Origin: an uncultured Treponema sp.
GTDB lineage: Bacteria > Spirochaetota > Spirochaetia > Treponematales > Treponemataceae
Direction: 5' to 3'
DNA: 21,111 nucleotides
Assembly (NCBI GenBank): GCA_937923945.1
Contig: CALDWC010000107.1
Span: 1 to 21,111 of the forward strand
A program made the translations under genes and the position numbers. A model generated the notes under the pieces. The model saw nothing but the letters and a program-made list of their open reading frames with translations. It did not search any database and was not told where the DNA came from. Positions within the stretch are counted from its first letter, which is position 1. Each line of letters begins with the position of its first letter. Shown here piece after piece: positions 1-8,664 of this stretch.

Positions 1-4
1 ATAG

Positions 5-55
5 ATTTTAAAGGTGGGCACTGATTAATTCTCGATTGAATTAATCAGTGTCTCC
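5..55. repeat. Left-end palindromic repeat (inverted copy of the right end)
   Basis: A perfect 13-bp stem (19-31 and 38-50) around the 6-nt loop TCGATT, built on CACTGATTAATTC. The whole 51-bp unit reappears in reverse complement at 21061-21111 with one mismatch. Similarity to another copy continues past the palindrome: TCCGTAAGGCTTTTCC here resembles TCCGTAAGTCTTTCC at 20811-20825. It belongs to the GGARRCRYTGATTA repeat family described in the findings. Confidence 0.85.
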
Positions 56-104
56 GTAAGGCTTTTCCCCGCAGTGAGCAGCACCGCGCCAAGTATATTC
101 GTTC

Positions 105-162
105 GGCGGATTTTGCCCGTTTTTTACTTTTTAAGCAAAATCAAGTCAGGGCAAAATCCGCC
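105..162. repeat. 14-bp perfect inverted repeat with 30-nt T-rich loop
   Basis: GGCGGATTTTGCCC (105-118) is exactly complementary to 149-162. It lies 69 bp beyond the stop of the U32 gene, which reads towards it. There is no T-run directly after the stem on either strand, so it is not a classic intrinsic terminator. It could be a processing or stabilising hairpin or the ends of a small mobile remnant. No protein-coding sequence is supported in 56-230. Confidence 0.6.
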
Positions 163-230
163 TTATTTACCGCTGCCGCTCGTTTTATTCCATCATACCC
201 CCAAAAAGTTTTTCTATACATCGTTCAAAT

Positions 231-1496
231 TCACGTGGCAATTTTTCCTCGAACGATAAAACCTTCTTCTACGGCGGCATCGGTTTCAATGAGGCACGCA
301 TGTCCGTGACTGACCCAGCTGCGTTCGGCAAGCGTGTCCGGTTCAAGTAGTTTATAGTGCTGCGTTTTTTCGCCGAGCGTATCGGGACCGACGAACTCAA
401 TTTCCTCACCGCTTTCCAGTTTATTCATCGAGTTAAACGCAAAGCGTTTTGTACCGGCGGTGCTTGAAACGTACGCGCCGATTGTCCCGAGTATGCGGTA
501 CGTCGAATCGCTTGAACCTTTTGTTGTTTGGTTAGCATCGTCGGCAGAAAAATAAAAACCGGTGCTAAATTCGCGATGCTGCGTATTGTATAATTCTTCG
601 ACGAATGGGGCAGCCTCCACTTCCGAAATTTTTCCATCCAATGCATCAAGTTTTTTCCGATACGCGCGGGTAACCAACGCGGTATAATAAAGACTTTTCA
701 TACGCCCTTCAATTTTGAGCGCGTCAACACCGGCAGCTTTCATTGTATCGAGGTGATCAATCATGCATAAATCTTTTGAGGAAAAGAGAGCCGTATAGCG
801 CTCTCCTTGTTCAACGGGGAAATATTCACCGGGACGCTCGCTTTCTTCCACGCAAAAGTCGGAAACCTCCGGAACGTCAATCGGTTTATAATTCCAGCGG
901 CACGAATGGGTGCACGCTCCTGCGTTTGCACTTCGTCCCGTTAAATACGCACTGATTAAACACCGCCCCGAATACGCCATACACATGGAGCCGTGTACAA
1001 AACATTCCAGTTCCATCTCCGGGACGACTTTTTTTATTTCGGCAATTTCCGCCAAGCTGACTTCGCGCGCAAGTACCACCCGTGAAAAGCCCAAATCTCG
1101 ATATACTTTAACCGCCTCCGCATTCGTGCAGTTTGCCTGCGTACTGAGGTGGAGCGGTGTATTCGGAAAATGTTTTCGTAAAAGAGAAACGATGCCTACA
1201 TCCTGAACGATAAATGCATCAATCGGGTATTGCTGAAAATACGCGATATTTTCTTCCAAACTGCGAAGGTCGCTTTGGTGAAAAGAAATATTAACGGCAC
1301 AAAGGAGCTTTTTTTTCATTCCTCGTTTTGCATACGCTTCTTTTATTTCACGAATTTTTTTATATTCGTCATCAAAAAAATTATCGGCTTTTACCCGAAG
1401 TGAAAAATTTTTTAATCCGATGTACACACTATCCGCCCCAAACTGAAAGGCATACGTTAATTTTTCCAAATTGCCCGCAGGCGCAACTAATTCCAT
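231..1496 (-). CDS. trhP: Peptidase U32 family protein, TrhP-like tRNA uridine hydroxylation enzyme
   Basis: A 421-residue cytosolic protein of the U32 family. These proteins are annotated as collagenase-like peptidases, but the TrhP (YegQ) branch makes 5-hydroxyuridine at tRNA position 34 using prephenate-derived chemistry and an iron-sulfur cluster. The N-terminus (MELVAPAGN, then GADSVYIG at 20-27) is the usual barrel start. The family signature runs from E164 through H168, G169, C172 and YSG to C179, followed by C195 and C199; the spacing of these cysteines matches the TrhP type and suggests cluster binding. The C-terminal third is the small beta domain. It starts at the ATG complementary to 1494-1496 without a clear Shine-Dalgarno. 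It is divergent from the PBP gene with about 120 bp between. The family is sure; the TrhP assignment rests on the Cys signature, and RlhA (23S rRNA) or another paralogue is the alternative. Confidence 0.85.
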   Translation of the reverse strand: MELVAPAGNLEKLTYAFQFGADSVYIGLKNFSLRVKADNFFDDEYKKIREIKEAYAKRGMKKKLLCAVNISFHQSDLRSLEENIAYFQQYPIDAFIVQDVGIVSLLRKHFPNTPLHLSTQANCTNAEAVKVYRDLGFSRVVLAREVSLAEIAEIKKVVPEMELECFVHGSMCMAYSGRCLISAYLTGRSANAGACTHSCRWNYKPIDVPEVSDFCVEESERPGEYFPVEQGERYTALFSSKDLCMIDHLDTMKAAGVDALKIEGRMKSLYYTALVTRAYRKKLDALDGKISEVEAAPFVEELYNTQHREFSTGFYFSADDANQTTKGSSDSTYRILGTIGAYVSSTAGTKRFAFNSMNKLESGEEIEFVGPDTLGEKTQHYKLLEPDTLAERSWVSHGHACLIETDAAVEEGFIVRGKIAT

Positions 1497-1516
1497 AATA
1501 AAAACTACCGAGGCGG

Positions 1517-1545
1517 ATTATACCGAAAACAGGCGTAAAAGTCCA
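1517..1545 (-). promoter_or_regulatory. Sigma-70 promoter of the U32 gene
   Basis: On the minus strand: TGGACT (1540-1545), 17-bp spacer, TATAAT (1517-1522). The predicted start is near 1510, leaving only about 14 nt before the ATG. Confidence 0.65.
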
Positions 1546-1579
1546 GCAAACAATCTAATAAAACTAAAAAAGCGCATGC

Positions 1580-1608
1580 TTGATTTTTTTTGTGTTTTTA
1601 GCTAAAAT
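1580..1608 (+). promoter_or_regulatory. Sigma-70 promoter of the class A PBP gene
   Basis: TTGATT (1580-1585), 17 bp, TAAAAT (1603-1608). Transcription is predicted to begin near 1615, three bases before the ATG at 1618, and no Shine-Dalgarno is present. This suggests a leaderless mRNA. Confidence 0.65.
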
Positions 1609-1617
1609 AGTTCCGAT

Positions 1618-4317
1618 ATGAGAAAGTTAATTTTTGTTTATCTTTTTCTTTTGTTTGGAATTTTAATTGCCGGCTCGTCCCTTCTTGGATTTATGCTGGC
1701 TCGAACAAAAAATATACGTGACAGTGAAGAATTTACTTCGTTTACTCTCGATTTGCCTTCAAAGGTGTTGGATATTCGCGGTGATTTAATCACGGAATAT
1801 GCGAGCGATGAAAAACGACAGCTAACCGCATTCAATAAAATTTCACCTCATTTGATTCATGCTTTGGTGGCACGTGAAGACCGCACGTTTTATTCTCACC
1901 CCGGGTTCAGCGTCAAAGCGATTGTACGGGCTATTATCGGCGAAGTTTTTCATAAAAACCTCGGCGGCGGAAGCACGATTACGCAGCAAACCGCGGGGAA
2001 CCTCTATGCCGATCGCACTGAGCGTTCTTATAAGCGAAAAATCATTGAACTTTGGTGGGCAGTCCAAATGGAGCGCCGCTATTCCAAAGACGAAATTATG
2101 GAGCTGTATTTAAACAAGGTGTATTTCGGGAGCGGTAACATTCACGGAATTGAAGCTGCTGCTCAGTTTTACTGCGATGCTTCGGCAAGCGATTTAACGC
2201 CAGCGGAATCGGCGGTTTTGGTTATTCAGCTTTCCAGTCCTATTTATAATAACCCCTTTGAATATCCAAATACGGCGCGCAAAATGCAAAGCGCGGTTTT
2301 GGAACAAATGACAAAAATGGGTTATTTAACCGAAGCGGAAGCTGAGGCTTCGTTTGAAGCCTACTGGGCGGATTTCGATTATACGCGCACGAATTTTTCA
2401 GGGTTTTTCGCCCGCGAGGATAAAGCGCCCTGGTTTTCCGAATATGTCCGCCGTGAACTTGAAAACTTAATGTACGGTACGATGGACTACTACACCGGCG
2501 GTTATACGATCCACACTACCTGCGATTTACGGCATCAAAATGCTGCGGAAAAGTTTTTACTGCCAAGTATTGAAAAAGCAAACCGCGATGTTGCCGTTTC
2601 CGGTTCAAGCGATTCTGAACTTTTACAAAAATATAATAATCTCACGGCGCTTATCGCCTTGTGTTTTGATATTCCCGCAATAAAGGCGGACAGCGGACGC
2701 AATAAAGTACTCGCAATGAATTATTACCGCGACGAAATAAATCCCGTAATTGATATATGTTCGCTCATGTTCGATGTGCAGAGCTTGCAGGTCGTTACCA
2801 AAAAAGGAGCGGCAAAAGCAAAAGAACAAAAAGAAAAAACAACCGTTGAAGGTGCTTTAATTTGTTTGGAAAATGATACCGGTTACATTACCGCCCTCGT
2901 CGGCGGAAGCGAATTTACGCAAGCGAATCAGTTTATCCGCGCAACGCAAGGACGTTTCCAAGCGGGAAGTTCGATTAAGCCTTACATTTATTCTGCAGCG
3001 CTTGACGCCCGCGTGATTACCGCCGGAAGTCAACTGAACGATACGCCGACGGTTTTTATCAACAATGCGGGTGTTCAATATATTCCGCAAAACTATAGCG
3101 GTAAATGGAAAGGATCGATTTTAGCGTATCGGGCATTATCAACGTCATTGAATATTCCGGCGATTGAAGTCTTGCGCAGAACGGGTTTTGATGCGGCGAT
3201 TGACCGTATTGCAAACCTCACCGGCATTACCGACCCCGACCGACTCAAAGAAAATTTTCCGCGGGTCTATCCTTTGGCACTCGGATTTTCAACTTTTACG
3301 CCGCTTGAAATGGCGAAAGCCTATGCGGTATTCGCAAACAGCGGACGCCGTGTTGAACCGATTGCTATTTTAAACATTGAGGGACGGGACGGTAGTATTC
3401 TCCTTGACGTTGAACGAGACTTACGAATCGAACAGCGTAAACTCGGCTCGGCAATGCAAATCATCACTCCGCAAACGGCATACATTATGACCGATATGAT
3501 GAAAGACACGGTTACCTACGGTACGCTGTTTTATGCAACAAACGGCGGAAAAAAATTCACCTATAAAGATCCGAAAACAGGGAACTATTTTACGATGCCC
3601 TTTGCGGGTAAAACCGGAACGGCTCAAAACTGGAGTGACATATGGTCAATCGGGTTTTCACCGTATTATACAACGGCAGTGTGGTTCGGTTTTGACCGCG
3701 GCGGATTATCGCTCGGTATGCACAACGAAGCTTCATCGCTTGCCGCCCCCGTTTGGGCAAACTTTATGTATGAAATTCACAAGGATAAACCGTTCAAAAA
3801 TTTTGTGCGACCGGAAACCGGTTTGACTTATGTGCAAGTATGCAAAAAATCGGGGCAGCTGATGACGGATGCGTGTATCGATGGAAGCGTTGGTCTTTAC
3901 TTTTTAGCGGGAACCGCTCCTTCCGAAAAATGTACCTATCACACTTCGGTACAAAACGCGAAAGATGTGGGTATTGACCGTATTCGAGAAGGATTTGGAG
4001 ATTTTTCAGGTGGAACCGGAGATCTTGACGGTGATGATGATATTATTACGCTTGATCCGTCTATCTTTTTAGCACCGGAAGAAATGGAAGAACAACCGGA
4101 AGTGAATCATGAAATGTCGCTTGAAGATATTCTCAAAGAATCCGGCGTACATGATTTACCTGATGTTGAAGTTGAAGTTATCCCGACACCGCCGAAAACC
4201 GGTGAAAATGAAACCGATACGGAAGCTCCTGCGCCGAAACCGGAAAACGGAACAGCCACACCGGAGCCTGAGCCCGATGAAAGCGATTCCGACGATTCCG
4301 AAAATCCTCTTTTGTAA
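1618..4317 (+). CDS. Class A penicillin-binding protein (PBP1a type), bifunctional transglycosylase/transpeptidase
   Basis: An 899-residue inner-membrane enzyme that polymerises lipid II and cross-links the peptide stems. Residues 5-28 form the N-terminal anchor. The GT51 domain shows motif 1 with catalytic E87 (EDRTFYSHPG), GGGSTITQQ (116-124), RKIIELWWA and MELYLNKVYFG. The transpeptidase domain has S451-x-x-K454 (GSSIKPY), S510-L-N512 and K665-T-G667. About the last 110 residues form a low-complexity acidic, proline-rich tail (GDDDI, EEMEEQPE, PEPEPDESDSDDSE) outside the catalytic fold. The start is the first ATG; only a few bases separate it from the predicted transcription start. The gap promoter begins 22 bp after its stop, with no terminator in between, so some read-through into gap is possible. 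The class A assignment is firm; the exact paralogue name (mrcA, pbpF) is not. Confidence 0.95.
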   Translation: MRKLIFVYLFLLFGILIAGSSLLGFMLARTKNIRDSEEFTSFTLDLPSKVLDIRGDLITEYASDEKRQLTAFNKISPHLIHALVAREDRTFYSHPGFSVKAIVRAIIGEVFHKNLGGGSTITQQTAGNLYADRTERSYKRKIIELWWAVQMERRYSKDEIMELYLNKVYFGSGNIHGIEAAAQFYCDASASDLTPAESAVLVIQLSSPIYNNPFEYPNTARKMQSAVLEQMTKMGYLTEAEAEASFEAYWADFDYTRTNFSGFFAREDKAPWFSEYVRRELENLMYGTMDYYTGGYTIHTTCDLRHQNAAEKFLLPSIEKANRDVAVSGSSDSELLQKYNNLTALIALCFDIPAIKADSGRNKVLAMNYYRDEINPVIDICSLMFDVQSLQVVTKKGAAKAKEQKEKTTVEGALICLENDTGYITALVGGSEFTQANQFIRATQGRFQAGSSIKPYIYSAALDARVITAGSQLNDTPTVFINNAGVQYIPQNYSGKWKGSILAYRALSTSLNIPAIEVLRRTGFDAAIDRIANLTGITDPDRLKENFPRVYPLALGFSTFTPLEMAKAYAVFANSGRRVEPIAILNIEGRDGSILLDVERDLRIEQRKLGSAMQIITPQTAYIMTDMMKDTVTYGTLFYATNGGKKFTYKDPKTGNYFTMPFAGKTGTAQNWSDIWSIGFSPYYTTAVWFGFDRGGLSLGMHNEASSLAAPVWANFMYEIHKDKPFKNFVRPETGLTYVQVCKKSGQLMTDACIDGSVGLYFLAGTAPSEKCTYHTSVQNAKDVGIDRIREGFGDFSGGTGDLDGDDDIITLDPSIFLAPEEMEEQPEVNHEMSLEDILKESGVHDLPDVEVEVIPTPPKTGENETDTEAPAPKPENGTATPEPEPDESDSDDSENPLL

Positions 4318-4339
4318 AAAAAAACGCAAAAAAAGGGTA

Positions 4340-4368
4340 TTGACTGTTTTTTTACTTTGATTTATAGT
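4340..4368 (+). promoter_or_regulatory. Strong sigma-70 promoter of gap
   Basis: TTGACT (4340-4345), 17 bp, TATAGT (4363-4368). The start is expected near 4375, giving a 20-nt leader that contains GGAGG at 4384-4388. That leader fits the start at 4395. Confidence 0.75.
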
Positions 4369-4394
4369 TATAGCAGTAGTGATGGAGGATGTCT

Positions 4395-5453
4395 ATGAAA
4401 GTAGCAATTAACGGATTTGGTCGAATCGGACGATTGGTATTTCAATCGTTGGTCGAGCAGGGACTTTTAGGGAAAGATAAGCTGGATGTAGTTGCCGTTG
4501 TCGACTTGTCAACAGATGCCGCATATTTTGCGTATCAGTTAAAGTATGATTCGGTTCAGGGAAGAATGAACGCAAAGCTGGGAACAAAGGGTGAAGATGT
4601 CTTGGTCGTAAACGGTCATGAAATCAAGTGCATTTGCGGTCGCGGTTTAACACCGGCACAGCTTCCGTGGAAGGAGCTGGGCGTTGATGTGGTTATTGAA
4701 TCGACCGGTATTTATACGGACGAAAAAGCGTATCAGCACTTGGAAGCGGGAGCAAAAAAAGTAATTCTCACCGCTCCTTCAAAATCGAAAGACCCTTCAA
4801 AACCGATTCCGATGTTTGTGTTGGGTGTCAATGATGAAAAATACGATCCGAAAAAAGACCATGTTATTTCAAACGCAAGCTGTACGACAAACTGCTTGGC
4901 GCCGTTGGTACACGTTCTTTTGAAAGAAGGCATCGGAATTGAAACCGGCTTGATGACGACCATCCACGCATATACGGCAACCCAAAAAACGGTTGACGGC
5001 GTGTCTCAAAAAGATTGGCGCGGCGGTCGTGCAGCGGCGGTTAATATTATTCCGTCAACGACGGGTGCTGCAAAAGCAGTCGGCAAAGTATTGCCGGCAA
5101 CGGCGGGCAAGCTCACCGGTATGTCATTCCGCGTACCAACGCCAACCGGTTCAACCGTTGACTTAACGTTCCGCTCCGAAAAAGACACTTCAATTGAAGA
5201 AATTGATGCGGCGATGAAAAAAGCGGCTGAAACCTACCTGAAAAGCATTTTAGGATATTGCACCGACCCGATTGTATCAACCGATATTATCCACGATACG
5301 CACTCGTCAATTTACGACAGCAAAGCAACGCTTGACAATAACTTGCCGGGCGAAAAGCGCTTTTTCAAAGTAGTATCATGGTATGACAACGAATGGGGCT
5401 ATTCCAACCGCGTTGTTGAAATGTTAAAGATGATCGAAAAAAAAGGTTTTTAA
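4395..5453 (+). CDS. gap: Type I glyceraldehyde-3-phosphate dehydrogenase
   Basis: A 352-residue cytosolic glycolytic enzyme converting glyceraldehyde 3-phosphate, NAD and phosphate to 1,3-bisphosphoglycerate. The NAD-binding fold opens with INGFGRIGR (5-13) and has D37 at the end of the second strand, as in NAD-dependent enzymes. The catalytic motif is SNASCTTNC with C163, and the assisting histidine is H191 in TTIHAYT. WYDNEWGYSNR near the C-terminus is also characteristic. It is slightly longer than the usual 330-340 residues because of a loop around SKSKDPSKPIP (129-139). An ATG at 4389 lies directly against the GGAGG ribosome binding site (4384-4388), so the second ATG at 4395, with a 6-nt spacer, is the likely start. 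Very regular codon use and a consensus promoter fit high expression. Confidence 0.98.
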   Translation: MKVAINGFGRIGRLVFQSLVEQGLLGKDKLDVVAVVDLSTDAAYFAYQLKYDSVQGRMNAKLGTKGEDVLVVNGHEIKCICGRGLTPAQLPWKELGVDVVIESTGIYTDEKAYQHLEAGAKKVILTAPSKSKDPSKPIPMFVLGVNDEKYDPKKDHVISNASCTTNCLAPLVHVLLKEGIGIETGLMTTIHAYTATQKTVDGVSQKDWRGGRAAAVNIIPSTTGAAKAVGKVLPATAGKLTGMSFRVPTPTGSTVDLTFRSEKDTSIEEIDAAMKKAAETYLKSILGYCTDPIVSTDIIHDTHSSIYDSKATLDNNLPGEKRFFKVVSWYDNEWGYSNRVVEMLKMIEKKGF

Positions 5454-5469
5454 CTGCGAATAAACAATA

Positions 5470-5499
5470 AAAAAGCACTCCGCATTCGGAGTGCTTTTT
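5470..5499. terminator. Bidirectional terminator shared by gap and rodA
   Basis: AAAAAGCACTCCG (5470-5482), loop CATT, CGGAGTGCTTTTT (5487-5499). The 13-bp stem has A-run and T-run ends, so it works as an intrinsic terminator on both strands. It sits 16 bp after the gap stop and 2 bp after the rodA stop, between the convergent genes. Confidence 0.95.
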
Positions 5500-5501
5500 A
5501 C

Positions 5502-6800
5502 TCAAATCTGCCGTAAATTTATACCCATGACGATGCCGATTGAAATCATCGCCGACCACAGCGAAGAACCGCCGTACGATAAAAACAAAAGCGGGATCCC
5601 CATAACCGGCATGATGCCCATTACCATCCCGATATTAATCATAAAGTGATACATAAAAATCACCTGCATCCCGATACACACCAGTTTACCGTAAAAATCG
5701 GAACAACGCAGGGCGGCTTTCCGAATCCGCCTAAAAATCATAATGTAAAGCGAAAAAACAATCATGCCGCCGATAAAGCCCCACTCTTCCGATAAAATAC
5801 TAAAAATAAAGTCGGTGGGTTGTTCCGGCAGAAATTTATAGTGACTTTGTGTTCCCTGTAAAAACCCAGTTCCCCGTAATCCTCCCGCCCCGATTGCAAT
5901 CATCGACTGATTGATATTCCACCCGGAATCCAGCGCATCGATGCTCGGATCCAAAAAAACGATGAGACGTTTCATCTGATACGGCTTTAAAACTTTTAAA
6001 CCGGCAATGCAAATGAGCATCGCCCCGCACAAAATTAAAAAGGAAAACGTAAGCCAATAATAGTATTTTTTTCGAAAAACAAAATATCCGATTAAAAACA
6101 GTGCGGTAACCGTAAAAAATACGCCGAATAACAGTAAACTGAACCTTGTGTCGGTAAGTACGCGCGAAAGGGATGAAACTTCCTTTGTGACGTAAAACTC
6201 CCACATCGGATATAATAATCCCGCAACACCAAGTAACATGACGAGAAATATAAATGCAAGATACTGAAGTTTAACTCCAGCAACATAGCACATCACTAAA
6301 AAAATCGGAACATACACCGACGCCGTTCCCAAGTCCGGTTGCAATAAAATAAGGAACATTGGAACGAGAGTAATAACACCCGCACGAATAAATCGTTTTA
6401 ATTCCGTTTCCTTTTGTGAGCGGTCGAGATAAAAGGCTAAAAACAAAATATATGCAATTTTCATAAATTCGGACGGCTGAATACCGAACGAGCCGAATCC
6501 GATCCAGCTTTTTGCTCCTTTTACCGTTTTACCAAAAAACGGCGTATACAATAAAAGGAGAAGCCCCACCGCATAAATAATCACGGAATATTCTTTAACT
6601 TTATTGTAATCATAAAGTGCAACCAAAAAAAGCAAGACTATTCCGGTACACACCCAAATAATTTGCCGCTGAAATTCAAAAGAAGTTAAAATCCCATCGG
6701 AGTTTACCCCCGATGAATAAATAAACAGCACCCCGATAACGGACAGTGCAAGTACCGATAAAAAAAGCAAATAGTCAAAGTTGGCAAAATTTCTATTCAT
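5502..6800 (-). CDS. rodA: RodA, SEDS-family peptidoglycan glycosyltransferase
   Basis: A 432-residue polytopic inner-membrane protein that polymerises glycan strands in the elongasome with its partner PBP2, encoded just upstream. About ten hydrophobic segments are visible. Conserved SEDS features are KSWI-x-F-x-IQPSE (97-111), QPDLGTA (154-160), the RLIVFLDP block (278-285) before the extracytoplasmic loop, W294-N-x-x-QS, AIGAGGLRGTG (302-312) and FLPEQPTDFIF (323-333). The usual residue after LPEQ is H, but here it is P327. An upstream frame extension exists, but the start at the ATG complementary to 6798-6800 is preferred: AGGAAG lies 4-5 nt before it, and the gene then overlaps the end of mrdA by 8 nt (ATGAATAG), which suggests translational coupling. 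It is the last gene of the operon. Confidence 0.96.
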   Translation of the reverse strand: MNRNFANFDYLLFLSVLALSVIGVLFIYSSGVNSDGILTSFEFQRQIIWVCTGIVLLFLVALYDYNKVKEYSVIIYAVGLLLLLYTPFFGKTVKGAKSWIGFGSFGIQPSEFMKIAYILFLAFYLDRSQKETELKRFIRAGVITLVPMFLILLQPDLGTASVYVPIFLVMCYVAGVKLQYLAFIFLVMLLGVAGLLYPMWEFYVTKEVSSLSRVLTDTRFSLLLFGVFFTVTALFLIGYFVFRKKYYYWLTFSFLILCGAMLICIAGLKVLKPYQMKRLIVFLDPSIDALDSGWNINQSMIAIGAGGLRGTGFLQGTQSHYKFLPEQPTDFIFSILSEEWGFIGGMIVFSLYIMIFRRIRKAALRCSDFYGKLVCIGMQVIFMYHFMINIGMVMGIMPVMGIPLLFLSYGGSSLWSAMISIGIVMGINLRQI

Positions 6801-8664
6801 AAGCTTCCTGCGATTTTTTAACTTGCGGTAAATTTTCAAATGACAAGGCTTTCACCGCTTCGTCAAAGGTTTGATTGGCAAGCGTTCCCTGCAAAATAAT
6901 ATTTGCGGCATACGGTGCCCACCATTCCCAGTCGTTCACCGCTTCAACAATCATCGCCACAACGACGGTGTCTTCCGGTTTTGCGCCGTACGGACCGTAG
7001 GCGACCATCCAAGAGTGCCAATGATCCGACGAACCCACTTCAGCGGTTCCCGTTTTTCCCGCCAGTTTATAGTAGGAGTTTTTCATCGGATAACGCGCTT
7101 CGCCGTAGAGCGTTACGCCGTGCAACGCCCGTTTTGTTGCTTCCCAGACTTCAGGAGGCGCATCCAGCGTATGCAAAACTTCCGGTTTTACTTCAGAAAC
7201 CGTTTCACCGGTTGCCGAATCTACAACCGATTTCAACAAGTGCGGTTTGTAAATTACTCCGCCGTTGACAACCATCGCCATCATATCGGCAACCTGCAGC
7301 GGCGTTGCAAGGTTGAACCCCTGACCAATCGACATATTCATCGTGTCGCCGTCCAGCCATTTTTCATGAAAACGTCGTTCTTTCCATGCCGGTGTCGGTA
7401 AAAGCCCTGCGCTTTCCGCCGGCAAATCAATACCCGTTTTCTTCCCGAATCCGAATGCATCACAATATTTAATGATATTATCCAGTTTCAAGTAATCTTT
7501 ACACACCACCCAAAAATAAATATCACAAGACTTTGCCAAAGCTTCGGCGAGATTTAGCGGACCGTGTCCGGGACGACGGATATGGCAGCGGAAAATACGA
7601 TCGCCGTGCTGCATTTCACCCAAGCAAGTAACCGTTTTTTCCGGCGGGAACACTTTTTCGTTTAAAATCCCGACCGTCATCATCGTTTTGAACGTCGAAG
7701 CCGGCGGGTATGCCGCATCGACCGCCCGATTTAAAAGCGGTTTATTTTTATCATTGAGCAATTTTGCATATTCATTACCGAAGTTTTCCTGCACAAAAAT
7801 GTTTTGGTTGTACGATGGATACGAAACGGACGCAAGAATTTCACCGGTTGCCGGCTTAAGGACAACGGCGGCACCCACTCGCGGACCAAGCGTTTTTTCC
7901 GCAAGCACTTGAATACGCCGATCAATGGTCAAAACCAAGTCTTTGCCACTTACCGGTGGTTCGATTTTCGTCGAGTTCGGAATGTTCCGTCCAAACACAT
8001 CAACGGTTCGCATTTCACGTCCGTCCGTTCCTTTTAAAAGTTCGTCATATTGTTTTTCAATACCGGTTTTTCCGATTATGTTTGTTGCCGTGTAACCTTT
8101 GTTATAATACCGTTTTAATTCCTCTGCAGTTATATCACCGACATAGCCGATAAAGTGGGAAAACGACCCGGTCGCCAAATAATTTCTCAAGGGCTTGGAA
8201 CGCCAGTATACACCCGGTAAACTTTCGGCATTTTCCGCCAAAGCGACCACCGCTTCATACGGTACACTCGATTTTACTTCAAAGCTCTGAAAGGAAGTTC
8301 GAACCGTCGGCGGTATTTTTTTTTGTATCGTTGAAACCGGTACCTTTAAAATCGCGGCAAGTTTTGTAATCACAGTTGCAAACTGCTCGCTTTCAATTTC
8401 ACCGGGAATAACGTCAACAGCGAACGAGTCAACATTGGCAACGAGCGGCACATCACCGTTTCTGTCAAAAATTTCGCCGCGCTGTGCCGGAATTAATTTT
8501 GAGCGTTGATAGTTTTTTTGTTTTTGGCTTTGAAAAATTTCGCCGTTAACAATTTGGATATAAAAAAGTCGCGTTGTAAAAAGCACCATCATTACGATTC
8601 TGACTAAATCGATAACTTTCAACTTTTTTGTTACCAGCTCTTTATAATCGGGGGTTTCACTCAT
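6793..8664 (-). CDS. mrdA: Penicillin-binding protein 2, class B elongation transpeptidase
   Basis: A 623-residue monofunctional transpeptidase that works with RodA in lateral wall growth. There is one N-terminal membrane helix (about 18-37), then the pedestal domain starting at RGEIFDRNG (62-70). The transpeptidase domain shows S323-TF-K326 (catalytic serine in PPASTFK), S379-C-D381 (the SxD variant normal for PBP2), a GQGFNLATPLQ segment near 447-457 and K537-T-G539 (AGKTGTAE). The length matches the family. The start ATG overlaps the mreD stop as ATGA (8661-8664), and the 3' end overlaps rodA by 8 nt. This tight packing supports co-translation of the elongasome subunits. Confidence 0.96.
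   Translation of the reverse strand: MSETPDYKELVTKKLKVIDLVRIVMMVLFTTRLFYIQIVNGEIFQSQKQKNYQRSKLIPAQRGEIFDRNGDVPLVANVDSFAVDVIPGEIESEQFATVITKLAAILKVPVSTIQKKIPPTVRTSFQSFEVKSSVPYEAVVALAENAESLPGVYWRSKPLRNYLATGSFSHFIGYVGDITAEELKRYYNKGYTATNIIGKTGIEKQYDELLKGTDGREMRTVDVFGRNIPNSTKIEPPVSGKDLVLTIDRRIQVLAEKTLGPRVGAAVVLKPATGEILASVSYPSYNQNIFVQENFGNEYAKLLNDKNKPLLNRAVDAAYPPASTFKTMMTVGILNEKVFPPEKTVTCLGEMQHGDRIFRCHIRRPGHGPLNLAEALAKSCDIYFWVVCKDYLKLDNIIKYCDAFGFGKKTGIDLPAESAGLLPTPAWKERRFHEKWLDGDTMNMSIGQGFNLATPLQVADMMAMVVNGGVIYKPHLLKSVVDSATGETVSEVKPEVLHTLDAPPEVWEATKRALHGVTLYGEARYPMKNSYYKLAGKTGTAEVGSSDHWHSWMVAYGPYGAKPEDTVVVAMIVEAVNDWEWWAPYAANIILQGTLANQTFDEAVKALSFENLPQVKKSQEAYE

Noticed and set aside
4389..4394. ATG at 4389 as the start of gap
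   Set aside because: It touches the GGAGG with no spacer; ATG 4395 has the proper distance and gives the standard MKVAINGFG start.
6871..7401. 176-residue open frame on the plus strand opposite mrdA
   Set aside because: It mirrors the highly conserved PBP2 transpeptidase region, is rich in R, H and F as antisense frames are, and has no ribosome binding site or promoter.
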